DNA from: Alloprevotella sp.
GTDB lineage: Bacteria > Bacteroidota > Bacteroidia > Bacteroidales > Bacteroidaceae
Assembly (NCBI GenBank): GCA_017477205.1
Contig: JAFUXE010000011.1
Location: 1 to 38,424 of the forward strand
Direction of reading: 5' to 3'
Length of the DNA: 38,424 nt
Each line of letters begins with the position of its first letter. Position 1 is the stretch's first letter. Position numbers and translations under genes: made by a program. The notes beneath the pieces are model-generated. The model was not told where the DNA came from and searched no databases. It saw nothing but the letters and a program-made list of their open reading frames with translations. Of this stretch, positions 25,188 through 33,803 are shown piece by piece.

Positions 25188-25921
25188 CGACACGGCGGCT
25201 GACATACATCCTCCTGTGCGTGCTGTGTCTGGCTGCGACGCCCCGCAACGCCGCAGCGCAAGAGCCGCTCTTCCCGGACGTGGAGGACGACACCGTCAGC
25301 GTCCCGCAGCTGCCACCGGTGGAATCCGCCAGCGACACGCTCGACCTCAACGAGGAGTATGGAGCCATCGTGGATTCCGTCATTGCCGAGGATGTCGCCG
25401 TCCCTGCCGCCCCTCAGCCCAAGGCGCAGTTCATCCCCGACCCCAAGCGCGCACTGTGGCTGGCCGCCGTGCTGCCGGGAGCCGGGCAAATCTACAACCG
25501 GAAATACTGGAAGCTCCCCATCTTCTACGGCGGATTTCTCGGTTGCACCTACGCCCTGATGTGGAACCAGCAGATGTATCGCGACTATTCGCAGGCATAC
25601 CTGGACATCATGGACGACGACCCCAACACGAAGAGCTACCTTGACATGCTCCCGCCGCGCTATGACATCACGGGGCGCGAGGAACGCTTCAAGACCATCT
25701 TCAAGAACAAGAAAAACTACTACCGCCGCTATCGTGACCTGAGCGCATTTGCCTTCGTGGGCGTCTATCTGCTCTCCATCCTCGATGCCTACGTGGACGC
25801 CCAGCTCTCCGTCTTCGACATCTCGCCAGACCTGAGCATGCACCTTGAACCGGCGGTCATCAGCCAGCCGGGACTGCGCCAGACAAATGCTTACGGGCTC
25901 GGCTGTAGCATAAACTTTTAG
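25184..25921 (+). CDS. DUF5683 domain protein, exported
   Basis: This 245-residue protein has a signal peptide (about 1-25, ending AAAQ) and a DUF5683 domain. The domain starts near residue 83 and is recognised by KRALWLAAVLPGAGQIYNRKYWKLP, with GGFLGCTYALMWN and DLSAFAFVGVYLLSILDAYVDA further on. The function of the family is unknown. In Bacteroidales it is habitually found between parB and a lytic transglycosylase, as here. Hydrophobic segments within the domain suggest association with the envelope. It overlaps parB by 4 nt and precedes the mltD-like gene by 33 nt. Confidence 0.9.
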   Translation: MTTRRLTYILLCVLCLAATPRNAAAQEPLFPDVEDDTVSVPQLPPVESASDTLDLNEEYGAIVDSVIAEDVAVPAAPQPKAQFIPDPKRALWLAAVLPGAGQIYNRKYWKLPIFYGGFLGCTYALMWNQQMYRDYSQAYLDIMDDDPNTKSYLDMLPPRYDITGREERFKTIFKNKKNYYRRYRDLSAFAFVGVYLLSILDAYVDAQLSVFDISPDLSMHLEPAVISQPGLRQTNAYGLGCSINF

Positions 25922-25954
25922 GAAACACCCGCAAACGCATATATTCAACCGGAC

Positions 25955-27535
25955 ATGAAACAAATAAAGACGCTATTCCTATCCTTGCTCGCTGTCGGCA
26001 CATCCGCCACCGTGCAGGCACAGAATGAAATTACCATCCACGATGAGCGCTTTGGCCAGGACGAAGTGTTCACCCTGCCCGAGGGTATGGTCATCAGTGA
26101 GGACTCCCTCCTGAGTGACTGGCAGGAGCGCAACTATCTCTACCCCGATACGACCTGCGAGAATCCCAACTACAACCCCACTTACGGCCCGGAGGTCTAT
26201 CGCGACCGCCTGCTGCGCCTGCCGACCGTCATCGAGATGACCTACAACGACATCGTGCAGCGATTCATCGACCAGTACTGCAACCACGGGCGCCGCGGCG
26301 TAGCCAGCATGCTGGGAAAGTCCAACCTCTACGTGCCCATATTCGAGGAGGCGCTGGACTACTACGGCCTGCCTCTCGAGCTGAAATACCTCCCCGTCAT
26401 CGAGTCGGCACTGAATCCCAACGCCGTGAGCCCTGCGGGAGCCGCAGGCCTGTGGCAGATGATTGTTTCCACGGGCAAGCAGTACGACCTGGAGATAAAC
26501 AGCCGCGTTGACGAGCGTCGCGACCCGGTGAAGTCCACATGGGCGGCGGCACGCCTGCTCCGCGACCTTTTCAAGATATACGGCGACTGGCACCTCGTAC
26601 TGGCAGCCTACAACTGCGGACCGGGCAACGTAAACAAGGCCATCCACCGTGCCGACGGACAGCGCGACTATTGGAAAATATACCCCTATCTTCCCAAGGA
26701 AACGCGCGGCTATGTGCCGGCCTTCATCGCTGCCAACTACGTCATGAACTACTATTGCGACCACAACATCTGCCCGATGCGCACGCGCTATCCCATCGCT
26801 ACGGACACCATTCTGCTCTCCCGCAACGTGGACATGCGCCAGGTGGCAAAGTTGTGCGACGTTGACCTTGACATCATCAAGGCCCTCAATCCGCAATACC
26901 GCACGGACATCGTGCCCGGCTACTCCGCTCCCTATACGCTGCGCCTGCCGCAGGAAGCCGTGGGCACCTTCATCGCCCTGAAGGACACCATCTACGGCGA
27001 CTCCGGTGAGCGCTTCCTGCGCGACAACTACTCGCAGGACCTGACGCAGGGCAGTGCCTTTGCCGCAAACGGCGACAAGCCGACCATGCCGCAAGTTTCC
27101 TCCACCCCCGTGCGCCACGTTGCAGATGCCGCACCGGTACGCACGACGACGCATACCACTACGACAACGACCACGACGCGCACCACGACAACGCGTACGG
27201 AGACACCCGCATCAAGCCGCCATACGTCCCGCCACCAGCAGACGACCCAACAGACGGCGCACAACGGGCGCTATGGGAAGAATGCACGGAATAACGTGGC
27301 GAGCACGAAAAACACGGCAAGCACCAAGAACGCGAGAAATTCCAAGAACGCGAAGAACAATACCGCCAAGGGAAAGGGAAAGGGCAAACAGCGCACGCAG
27401 GAAACCACCGTACAGAACGGCCAGACCCTGACGCAGATTGCCCGCAAGCACGGCACGACCGTTGCCGAGCTGAAGCGCCTCAACAACCTGAAGGGCGACG
27501 TCATCCGCAGCGGACGCAAGCTCCGCGTGAAGTAA
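25955..27535 (+). CDS. mltD: MltD-like lytic transglycosylase with C-terminal LysM
   Basis: This 526-residue exported enzyme cleaves peptidoglycan glycan strands to anhydromuropeptides. A signal peptide (about 1-22) leads to an SLT/GH23 domain (about 125-270). The catalytic glutamate is in LPVIESALNPNAVSP (near 150), followed by GAAGLWQMI, DPVKSTWAAARLLRDL and AAYNCGPGNVNKAI. A linker of about 100 residues is extremely rich in Thr, then Asn, Lys and Arg. One LysM repeat ends the protein (VQNGQTLTQIARKHGTTVAELKRLNNL, from about 484) and would bind glycan. Fourth gene of the par block, 39 nt before rsh. Confidence 0.94.
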   Translation: MKQIKTLFLSLLAVGTSATVQAQNEITIHDERFGQDEVFTLPEGMVISEDSLLSDWQERNYLYPDTTCENPNYNPTYGPEVYRDRLLRLPTVIEMTYNDIVQRFIDQYCNHGRRGVASMLGKSNLYVPIFEEALDYYGLPLELKYLPVIESALNPNAVSPAGAAGLWQMIVSTGKQYDLEINSRVDERRDPVKSTWAAARLLRDLFKIYGDWHLVLAAYNCGPGNVNKAIHRADGQRDYWKIYPYLPKETRGYVPAFIAANYVMNYYCDHNICPMRTRYPIATDTILLSRNVDMRQVAKLCDVDLDIIKALNPQYRTDIVPGYSAPYTLRLPQEAVGTFIALKDTIYGDSGERFLRDNYSQDLTQGSAFAANGDKPTMPQVSSTPVRHVADAAPVRTTTHTTTTTTTTRTTTTRTETPASSRHTSRHQQTTQQTAHNGRYGKNARNNVASTKNTASTKNARNSKNAKNNTAKGKGKGKQRTQETTVQNGQTLTQIARKHGTTVAELKRLNNLKGDVIRSGRKLRVK

Positions 27536-27574
27536 ACCGACTGTAGAATCCCCCACAAGTCCTCCCAAACTGTT

Positions 27575-29878
27575 ATGAAACCCGAAGACAACGCGAAGAA
27601 CCCCGACACCAAGCCCGAGAAACCGGATGAGCTGGAAGCCAAGAAGCTACGGGATGCCGAGGACGAGAAGATGATCAATGCGGCTTTCAAGAAGCTCATT
27701 GACACCTACCTGGCCTCCAACCACCGCCGCAAGGTGGACATCATCACGCGCGCCTTCAACATGGCGAAGGTGGCACATCAGGGCGTGCGCCGACGCTCCG
27801 GCGAGCCTTACATCATGCACCCCCTGGCCGTGGCGCAGATTGCCTGTGAGGAAATCGGGCTTGGCTCCACGTCCATCTGTGCCGCGCTGCTCCACGACGT
27901 GGAGGAGGACACCGACTACACCTATCAGGACATCTCAAACCTCTTCGGCCCGCGTGTGGCAAACATCGTGGAGGGCGTGACGAAAATCTCCGGCGGCATA
28001 TTTGGCGACAAGGCCTCCGACCAGGCTGAGACACTGAAGAAGCTCCTGCTGACGATGAGTGACGACGTGCGCGTCATCCTCATCAAGATCAGTGACCGTC
28101 TCCACAACATGCGCACGCTGTCCTCCATGCACCCGAGGAAGCAGTACAAGATCGCGGGCGAGACGACGTACATCTATGCTCCGCTGGCCGACCGCCTGGG
28201 CCTGAACAAGATAAAGTCCGAGCTGGAAGATCTGAGCTTCAAGTACGAGCACCCCGAGGAATACCGGAAGATAGAGGAGATGCTGGACTCCTCGCAGGCC
28301 GAGCGCGAAAGCATTTTCAACAACTTCGTGCCGCCCATCCGTGAGATGCTGGAGGCAAAAGGCTTCAAGTACCACATCCTGCAACGCGTGAAGACGCCCT
28401 TCTCCATCTGGCAGAAGATGCAGAACAAGAAGGTGGAGTTCGACAACATCTACGACATCCTTGCCCTGCGCATCGTCTATGTGCCGAAGGAGCGCAAGGA
28501 TGAAATCGACGAGTGCTTCAGCATCTACTCCGCCCTCACGCAGATTTACCGTCCCCATCCCATGCGCTTCCGCGACTGGCTTTCCTCACCGAAGGCAAAC
28601 GGCTATCAGGCCCTCCACAACACGTTCATGTCCAAGCAGGGCAAATGGATAGAGGTGCAGATACGCTCCGACCGCATGGACGACATTGCGGAGCACGGCT
28701 TCGCGGCACATTGGAAATACAAGGACACCAACTACAAGTACGACGACAGCGAGCTGGACAAGTGGGTGGACTCCATCAAGGAGATTCTCGACGACCCGCA
28801 GCCGGACACGCTCGACCTGCTTGACACCATAAAGCTCAACCTCTTCTCAAAGGAAATCATCGTCTTCACGCCAAAGGGCGAGATGCGCACGATGCCGGCC
28901 GGTTCCACCGTGCTGGACTTCGCCTTCTCCATACACTCCTTCCTCGGCAGCCACTGCTTCGGTGCCAAGGTGAACAACAAGCTCGTCCCCCTGAGCTACC
29001 GCCTCAAGTCCGGGGACCAGATAGAAATCATCACGTCGCGAACGGTGCAGGTGGAGGAAGCCTGGAAGGACTACGTGACGACGGCGAAGGCACGCGGCAA
29101 GGTGCTGGCAAGCCTGCGCCACCAGCGCCGCGAAAAGGTGAAGGCGGGCGAGAACATCGCCAACGACTTCCTGCGCGAACACGACTTCGAGCCGGGCGCG
29201 ACGCACATCGACAAGCTGCGCACCCTGCACGGCTTCGCCTCGCGCGACGAGCTGTGCCTCGCACTGGGCGAGGGACGCCTGAAGCTCAGCGGCGACGATG
29301 CCGACACGCTGCGCGGACACAGGCGCAGCAAGGGATGGCGCAAGTACGTGCCCTTCATCGGCAGCAAGAAGAAGGAGAAGGACGACCGCGTAACGGAAGG
29401 CAGTTTCACGGATGCCCTCAACCGCAAGGAGACGCTGACGCTCAACGAGGAGACGCTGGCGAAATGCGAGATGGCCCCATGCTGCCACCCCATCCCCGGC
29501 GACGACGTGCTGGGGTACATCACGGCGGACGGAAGGCTTGAGATCCACAAGCGCCGCTGTCCGAAGGCCACGAAGCTGAAGACCAGCTTCGGCAACAACA
29601 TCATCGCCACCCGCTGGGATGTGCACAAGATGATGGACTTCGCGGCCACGATATATATAAAAGGTGTGGACCGCCGCGGTACGCTCCATGCCATTGCCGA
29701 CCTGCTGGAGGAGGGGGCCGAGCTGCACCACATCGCCCTGAACGCCAACGACGGCATCTTCGACGGACAGCTCACCTTCATGGTACACGACACCGACGAG
29801 GTGGCCGAAATCTGTAAGCAGCTCCGCACGCTGGAAAACGTCCAGACCGCCTACCGGATTGAACAACAAAACGAGTAA
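27575..29878 (+). CDS. spoT: Bifunctional (p)ppGpp synthetase/hydrolase, Rsh family
   Basis: This 767-residue RelA/SpoT homologue makes and degrades the alarmone (p)ppGpp. The hydrolase domain keeps its metal ligands (HP at 82-83 and LLHDVEEDTD with His107-Asp108). The synthetase domain (about 240-385) has RVKTPFSIWQKM, YDILALRIVY, ANGYQALHNTF and EVQIRSDRMDDIAEHGFAAHWKYK. A TGS domain (about 425-485), a zinc-finger/RIS-like segment with APCCHPIPGDDVLGYI and a C-terminal ACT domain (about 690-765) follow. Both catalytic halves look intact, so I call it bifunctional. It is the last gene of the parA block. Its TAA stop is provided by the first unit of an octamer repeat array. Confidence 0.96.
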   Translation: MKPEDNAKNPDTKPEKPDELEAKKLRDAEDEKMINAAFKKLIDTYLASNHRRKVDIITRAFNMAKVAHQGVRRRSGEPYIMHPLAVAQIACEEIGLGSTSICAALLHDVEEDTDYTYQDISNLFGPRVANIVEGVTKISGGIFGDKASDQAETLKKLLLTMSDDVRVILIKISDRLHNMRTLSSMHPRKQYKIAGETTYIYAPLADRLGLNKIKSELEDLSFKYEHPEEYRKIEEMLDSSQAERESIFNNFVPPIREMLEAKGFKYHILQRVKTPFSIWQKMQNKKVEFDNIYDILALRIVYVPKERKDEIDECFSIYSALTQIYRPHPMRFRDWLSSPKANGYQALHNTFMSKQGKWIEVQIRSDRMDDIAEHGFAAHWKYKDTNYKYDDSELDKWVDSIKEILDDPQPDTLDLLDTIKLNLFSKEIIVFTPKGEMRTMPAGSTVLDFAFSIHSFLGSHCFGAKVNNKLVPLSYRLKSGDQIEIITSRTVQVEEAWKDYVTTAKARGKVLASLRHQRREKVKAGENIANDFLREHDFEPGATHIDKLRTLHGFASRDELCLALGEGRLKLSGDDADTLRGHRRSKGWRKYVPFIGSKKKEKDDRVTEGSFTDALNRKETLTLNEETLAKCEMAPCCHPIPGDDVLGYITADGRLEIHKRRCPKATKLKTSFGNNIIATRWDVHKMMDFAATIYIKGVDRRGTLHAIADLLEEGAELHHIALNANDGIFDGQLTFMVHDTDEVAEICKQLRTLENVQTAYRIEQQNE

Positions 29879-29936
29879 ACGAGTAAACAAGCAGACGAGT
29901 AAACGAGTAAACAAGCTAACAAGTAAACGAGTAAAC
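29873..29936. repeat. Octamer array (RAGTAAAC x8) over the rsh stop
   Basis: Eight 8-bp units in perfect phase: GAGTAAAC, GAGTAAAC, AAGCAGAC, GAGTAAAC, GAGTAAAC, AAGCTAAC, AAGTAAAC and GAGTAAAC. The TAA of the first unit (29876-29878) is the stop codon of the Rsh gene. Because 8 is not a multiple of 3, successive units put TAA in different frames. Confidence 0.9.
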
Positions 29937-29984
29937 GAGCCCTTTGCGGCGCAGCAAGCTCGTCTGTTGGTCGACTTGTCAACT

Positions 29985-30069
29985 AAACAAACCTAAGAAC
30001 CTAAGAACCAAACAACCTAAAAACCAAACAACCAATAAACCAATAAACCAAACAACCAAACAACCAAAA
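29985..30069. repeat. C/A-rich octamer array forming the alkaline phosphatase leader
   Basis: Units of 8 bp run from 29985 and stay in phase to the start codon: AAACAAAC, CTAAGAAC twice, CAAACAAC, CTAAAAAC, CAAACAAC, CAATAAAC twice, CAAACAAC twice, then CAAAAATG, whose last three bases are the ATG. The leader has almost no G or T and should be unstructured. Confidence 0.9.
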
Positions 30070-31494
30070 ATGAAAAGAATCCTTTTCCTCATTGCGCTGG
30101 CAGCGCTCAGCTTCCAGGTCGCAGACGCACAGCGCGCCAAGTACGTGTTCTACTTCATTGGCGATGGCATGGGCGTCAACCAGGTGAACGGTGCCGAGAC
30201 CTACCTCGCCGCCTGCGAGGGACGCATCGGCACGACGCCGCTGCTCTTCCCCAGCTTCCCCTACATGGGTTTCATCACCACGCATTCCGCCACCAACGGC
30301 GTGACGGACTCCGCCGCTGCCGGTACGGCCCTGGCCGGAGGCAAGAAGACCTACAACGGTGCCATCGGCGTGCTCGAGGACAAGACGACGCCCGTCTTCA
30401 GCGTAGCGCAGCGCGCCAAGGAGCACGGAGCCGCCGTCGGCGTGACGACGAACGTCACCGTGGACCACGCCACGCCCGCCGTCTTCTATGCCCATGCCGA
30501 GAACCGCAACATGTACTACGAAATCGGCAAGCAGCTCGGCCCCTCGGGCTTCGACTTCTTTGCAGGGTCTGACTTCATGACGCCCGTCGGCAAGGACGAG
30601 CCCGAAGGCACCCCCGACCTCTACCAGCAGACCGAGGCCGCAGGCTACACCATCGTGCGCGGCTACGACGAATACCTCGCCAAGTGCGCCGCGGCGGACA
30701 AGATGGTGCTCTTCCAGCCCAAGGCCGACAGCGAGGAGCACGTGCAGAACATCCCCTACAAAATAGAGCAGCGCCCCGAAAACCTCTCCCTCCAGCAGAT
30801 CACGCGTGCAGCCATAGACTTCCTCTCCAAGAAACAGAAGCAGAAGAAAGACTTCTTCGTCATGATCGAGGGCGGCATGATCGACAAGGCCTGCCACGCC
30901 AACGACGGCGCCAGCTACATCCACGAGCTCATCGACATGGACAGCTGCGTACGCATCGCCTACGACTTCTACCAGAAGCACCCCAAGGAGACGCTCATCG
31001 TCATCACCGCCGACCACGAGACCGGCGGCCTCTCCCTCGGCCGCGGCAGCTATCAGCTCCACCTCGACCAGCTGCGCGGGCAGACCATCAGCCTGGGACG
31101 CTTCAGCCGCAACATGAAGCGCCTCCTCGCACGCATCAACCCCAGCGAGTTCACGTGGGAGTACGCCCGCAACCTCCTGCGTGAGAACTTCGGCATCTGG
31201 GGCACCATCGAGCCCAAGGCCGCCGACGTCGAGGAGCTCCGTGCCGCCTACGACAAGCTCGCAGCCGCCCTCGTCAGCGGCGACAGCAAGCTCACGGGCG
31301 AGATAAGCGACTTCACCTACGCAGCCGCCCACACCTGCGACCGAGCCAGCGGCATCGGATGGCAGAGCGGAGGCCACTCGAACGGCTACGTCGGCGTCTA
31401 TGCCGTCGGTGCCGGTGCCGAGCAGTTCACGGGCCGTTTCGACAACACCGAGATCCCCCTGCGCATCATGAAGGCCGCAGGATGGGACAAGTAA
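30070..31494 (+). CDS. Alkaline phosphatase, exported
   Basis: This 474-residue protein is a PhoA-superfamily alkaline phosphatase that releases phosphate from monoesters in the periplasm or outside the cell. A signal peptide (about 1-20, ADA|Q) is followed by the metal-binding IGDGMG (Asp32) and the nucleophile motif TDSAAAGTAL (Ser81). IEGGMIDKACHANDG and ITADHETGGLSLG supply further metal ligands. I start at 30070 because the frame upstream is octamer repeat and the signal peptide begins exactly there. No consensus promoter is visible. A terminator follows at 31536. Confidence 0.95.
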   Translation: MKRILFLIALAALSFQVADAQRAKYVFYFIGDGMGVNQVNGAETYLAACEGRIGTTPLLFPSFPYMGFITTHSATNGVTDSAAAGTALAGGKKTYNGAIGVLEDKTTPVFSVAQRAKEHGAAVGVTTNVTVDHATPAVFYAHAENRNMYYEIGKQLGPSGFDFFAGSDFMTPVGKDEPEGTPDLYQQTEAAGYTIVRGYDEYLAKCAAADKMVLFQPKADSEEHVQNIPYKIEQRPENLSLQQITRAAIDFLSKKQKQKKDFFVMIEGGMIDKACHANDGASYIHELIDMDSCVRIAYDFYQKHPKETLIVITADHETGGLSLGRGSYQLHLDQLRGQTISLGRFSRNMKRLLARINPSEFTWEYARNLLRENFGIWGTIEPKAADVEELRAAYDKLAAALVSGDSKLTGEISDFTYAAAHTCDRASGIGWQSGGHSNGYVGVYAVGAGAEQFTGRFDNTEIPLRIMKAAGWDK

Positions 31495-31535
31495 CTCCCC
31501 GGGGGACAACCCTCGCGGGGTTCTGTACGACAGGC

Positions 31536-31576
31536 AGGGGCAGGGCGTCTTTCCGGACAGCCCTGCCCCTCGTTTT
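31536..31576 (+). terminator. Terminator after alkaline phosphatase
   Basis: AGGGGCAGGGC (31536-31546) pairs perfectly with GCCCTGCCCCT (31560-31570) and is followed by CGTTTT. It lies 42 nt after the stop. Confidence 0.88.
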
Positions 31577-31592
31577 GGTTCCCGAATCGACG

Positions 31593-31655
31593 CTGGCGAG
31601 ATGCCTTCATGATCTGGCGAAGTGCCTTTATCTTCCGGTAAGATGCCTTCTCCTG
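31593..31655. repeat. 21-bp tandem repeat, three copies
   Basis: Three degenerate units begin at 31593, 31614 and 31635. Each has CTGGCGA or CCGGTAA followed by GATGCCTT or AGTGCCTT and a C/T-rich end. It lies in the 310-bp gene-free stretch between the phosphatase and the TPR gene, which also contains the solo repeat at 31712 and the octamer array at 31765. Confidence 0.75.
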
Positions 31656-31711
31656 AAACCTCCGGCCTTTTCTCCCTTTTTCGGCAAGAGGAACAGAAGT
31701 CCGTATAGTCT

Positions 31712-31741
31712 GTGGTTCCCCAAGCTGTGTCTGTAGTGGTT
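31712..31741 (-). repeat. Solo inverted copy of the 48-bp repeat family
   Basis: The reverse complement of this 30-nt segment matches the second half-unit of the array at 2-345 plus the following AACCAC, with one mismatch (CAGCTTGGGG for CTGCTTGGGG). It shows the family is dispersed in this genome. Confidence 0.85.
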
Positions 31742-31764
31742 AGAAGAAAAAAGATTTCAAAAAC

Positions 31765-31804
31765 CTATAAACCAATAAACCTAAGAACCTATAAACCTAA
31801 GAAC
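31765..31804. repeat. Octamer array abutting the TPR-HTH gene stop
   Basis: Units CTATAAAC, CAATAAAC, CTAAGAAC, CTATAAAC and CTAAGAAC run in phase, and the next unit, CTACGTGG, begins at 31805. Its CTA is the complement of the TAG stop of the minus-strand gene. Confidence 0.88.
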
Positions 31805-33487
31805 CTACGTGGCGAGGTCGTCCAGCCGCCAAAGCTCCTCCTTCAGCACTTCCGTCAGCTGCCGCACCTTCCGCCATACCGTCGTCGTGGGGTAGCCGGT
31901 GAGGCTGGCAATCTGCGGCTTCCCCATGCCGGCCTTCAGCAGGTAGGCGATGCGCAGCTTGTCCTCCGTGGGCTTGCCGACCTTGCTGACGACGGCGGCC
32001 CTGAAGCCGGGATAGAGCGTATCGACCGCCGCGAACATCTGCTTCCATTCCTCGCTGGAAAGGTGGTGCCTCCCGCCGGACGCCATGCGGAACTGCCTGA
32101 GGACGTCGCCCGCGCTTGCCTGCAGGTTCTCCGTGAAGGCATAACGGAAAAGGCGCTCGTTCTGATCCAGCTTCTCCGCGAGAAGCTTTTCCTTCGCTTG
32201 CAGCTGGCGCTCCACGTCCTGCCCGTGGCGTATCTCCCCTTCCATTTCTCGCATGCGCTCCAGCGCCGCGTTCCTGCGCCGCAGGTTCCGGTACCGCTGC
32301 GTCAGGATGAGCAGCAGGGACAGCACGAGGAGGAAGGCGAAGGCCGCTATCCACTCCATTTTGCTGCGCTGCGCCTCCGCCGCTGCACGGTACGCCCTTT
32401 CCTCCGCTGCCGCGTTCCTGTTATAGACGAACTCGTTGTACGCGCTGACAGCCTGCTCATGCTGCAAGGTTTTCCTGTAGTCCCTTTCGGCATGTATGAA
32501 GGCGAGGGCATATTTCTGCGACTGTGCGCCGTCCCCCTTCCGCTCGTAGAGCAGGGCCAGATGGCGGCTGGCCTCGCATCTCTCTTCCGCGCTTCTGGAG
32601 GTGGCGTATATGCGTTGGTAGCAGCTGATGGCGGAGTCCGCCTTGGCGTGGCACCTGTAGTAGGTTGCCAAGGCGCGCATGTAGCCGCGCGGACGTCGCT
32701 TTGGACTGATGCTTTCCAGAAGCGTCCTGCATCTTTCGGCCTCCTCGGTGAAACTGTACTCGGAGGCGTCCGCCAGGATGTCCGCCACGACGTCGGCATC
32801 GGTGTCGAGGGTGCCGTCGCGCTGAATCATGTCCAGAGCCTCCCGCTGGTGGCGCAGCACCGTGTAGGCATCGTTCATCCCGCGTGCCGCCGCAGCCACG
32901 GCCGCCAGAAGCCGCGGCGTGACGCGTCCCTGCCGCCGTGCCGTCTCCAGCCCCCTCTCGGCTGTCTCCAGGGCCAATTTGTAGTTGTACTGCAAGCCGT
33001 AGAGCGCGCTGAGTTCCATGCACGCTTCCGTCAGGGCCAGGCTGTCCGCCCCGCTCCCAGTGCCTGCCGAGGCCATGTCCAGGACCTCGTTGTAGTAGCG
33101 TATCGCCTTGGGGCTGTCATGCAGGTCGCGATACACGCCTGCCAGGCAGAGGCACGCCTCCAGCCGCTCGCCCCGGCTTCCCTTGGCCATGAAATAGTCG
33201 TAAACCTGCCTTGCTGCCACGTCGGACGTCTGCACGCATATGCCTTTCCCTTGCAGCCGGAGCTGTAGCAGCTCGCGGCGCATGACGACCTCCTCGTCCG
33301 CCTCTGCGTCGGCGGATGAAAGGGAGTCCAGCATTTTGGCGGCCGCCACAGGATCCTTCTCACCCACGGTCCGTATCTCCTCCAGCTCGCGCGCCGTCCC
33401 CGCCTGTCTGGAGCAGGAGGGACTCAGCCCCAGGACGAGGCCGAGGAGGAGCAGCAGCAGGGGCAATATGTTCTTCGTGCTGTTCAT
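31805..33487 (-). CDS. Membrane-spanning TPR regulator with C-terminal helix-turn-helix
   Basis: This 560-residue protein looks like a one-piece transmembrane transcription regulator. The N-terminus is a lipoprotein-type signal (SPSC, Cys25). Residues about 35-350 are helical TPR-like repeats predicted to be periplasmic. One transmembrane helix lies at about 378-397 (MEWIAAFAFLLVLSLLLIL), followed by a basic stretch and a coiled coil (about 400-447). The C-terminal cytoplasmic domain ends with a helix-turn-helix-like segment (IAYLLKAGMGKPQIASLTG then TTTVWRKVRQLTEVL, about 513-549). Similar TPR-TM-HTH proteins occur in Bacteroidota next to surface-protein genes; the sensing signal is unknown. 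I start at 33487 to use the signal sequence. It is divergent from the propeller/MG2 genes. A -7 box lies at 33529 and its stop is in an octamer array. Confidence 0.82.
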   Translation of the reverse strand: MNSTKNILPLLLLLLGLVLGLSPSCSRQAGTARELEEIRTVGEKDPVAAAKMLDSLSSADAEADEEVVMRRELLQLRLQGKGICVQTSDVAARQVYDYFMAKGSRGERLEACLCLAGVYRDLHDSPKAIRYYNEVLDMASAGTGSGADSLALTEACMELSALYGLQYNYKLALETAERGLETARRQGRVTPRLLAAVAAAARGMNDAYTVLRHQREALDMIQRDGTLDTDADVVADILADASEYSFTEEAERCRTLLESISPKRRPRGYMRALATYYRCHAKADSAISCYQRIYATSRSAEERCEASRHLALLYERKGDGAQSQKYALAFIHAERDYRKTLQHEQAVSAYNEFVYNRNAAAEERAYRAAAEAQRSKMEWIAAFAFLLVLSLLLILTQRYRNLRRRNAALERMREMEGEIRHGQDVERQLQAKEKLLAEKLDQNERLFRYAFTENLQASAGDVLRQFRMASGGRHHLSSEEWKQMFAAVDTLYPGFRAAVVSKVGKPTEDKLRIAYLLKAGMGKPQIASLTGYPTTTVWRKVRQLTEVLKEELWRLDDLAT

Positions 33488-33528
33488 GTTTTGTGTGTGC
33501 GGGCGTACCGCCCTCGTGTTTCCGGCTG

Positions 33529-33536
33529 CAAAGTTA
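33529..33536 (-). promoter_or_regulatory. -7 element for the TPR-HTH gene
   Basis: TAACTTTG on the minus strand matches TAnnTTTG, about 41 nt before the ATG. No TTTG is present at -33, which would fit an activator-dependent promoter. Confidence 0.5.
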
Positions 33537-33568
33537 TGCTTTTCCGCGGACATAGCCCGCAGGGATGC

Positions 33569-33715
33569 CTTTCCACCTTTTTCCACGGCACCCCAGACGA
33601 TGCGGCAAGCTGCTTGCAGTGAAAGGGTTGCACCTTTCTCTGCATCCACCTTCCGACACACAATGTCACCCTGCCGACGAGGCATTTTTTCGCAAAAGTG
33701 GAAAAAGGTGGAAAG
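33569..33715. promoter_or_regulatory. Perfect 18-bp inverted repeat between divergent promoters
   Basis: CTTTCCACCTTTTTCCAC (33569-33586) has its exact reverse complement at 33698-33715, 111 nt apart. The right arm ends 7-8 nt upstream of the propeller promoter's -33 box. The left arm lies about 10 nt beyond the -33 position of the TPR gene promoter. A smaller GAAAGG/CCTTTC dyad (33621-33638) lies between them. The layout suggests operators for a regulator of both promoters. The 316-bp gap contains nothing else I can name. Confidence 0.7.
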
Positions 33716-33722
33716 CGTTTAG

Positions 33723-33754
33723 CTTGCAGGGGGACGGCATTTTGCATACCTTTG
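33723..33754 (+). promoter_or_regulatory. Promoter of the beta-propeller/MG2 operon
   Basis: CTTG (33723-33726, TTG core), a 20-nt spacer and TACCTTTG (33747-33754) fit the Bacteroidota consensus with one mismatch. The start should be near 33761, about 43 nt before the ATG. Confidence 0.7.
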
Positions 33755-33803
33755 CCGTCGCAAGAGACCTGATATATAAAAATCAAATAAAAATCGAAAA
33801 GCC

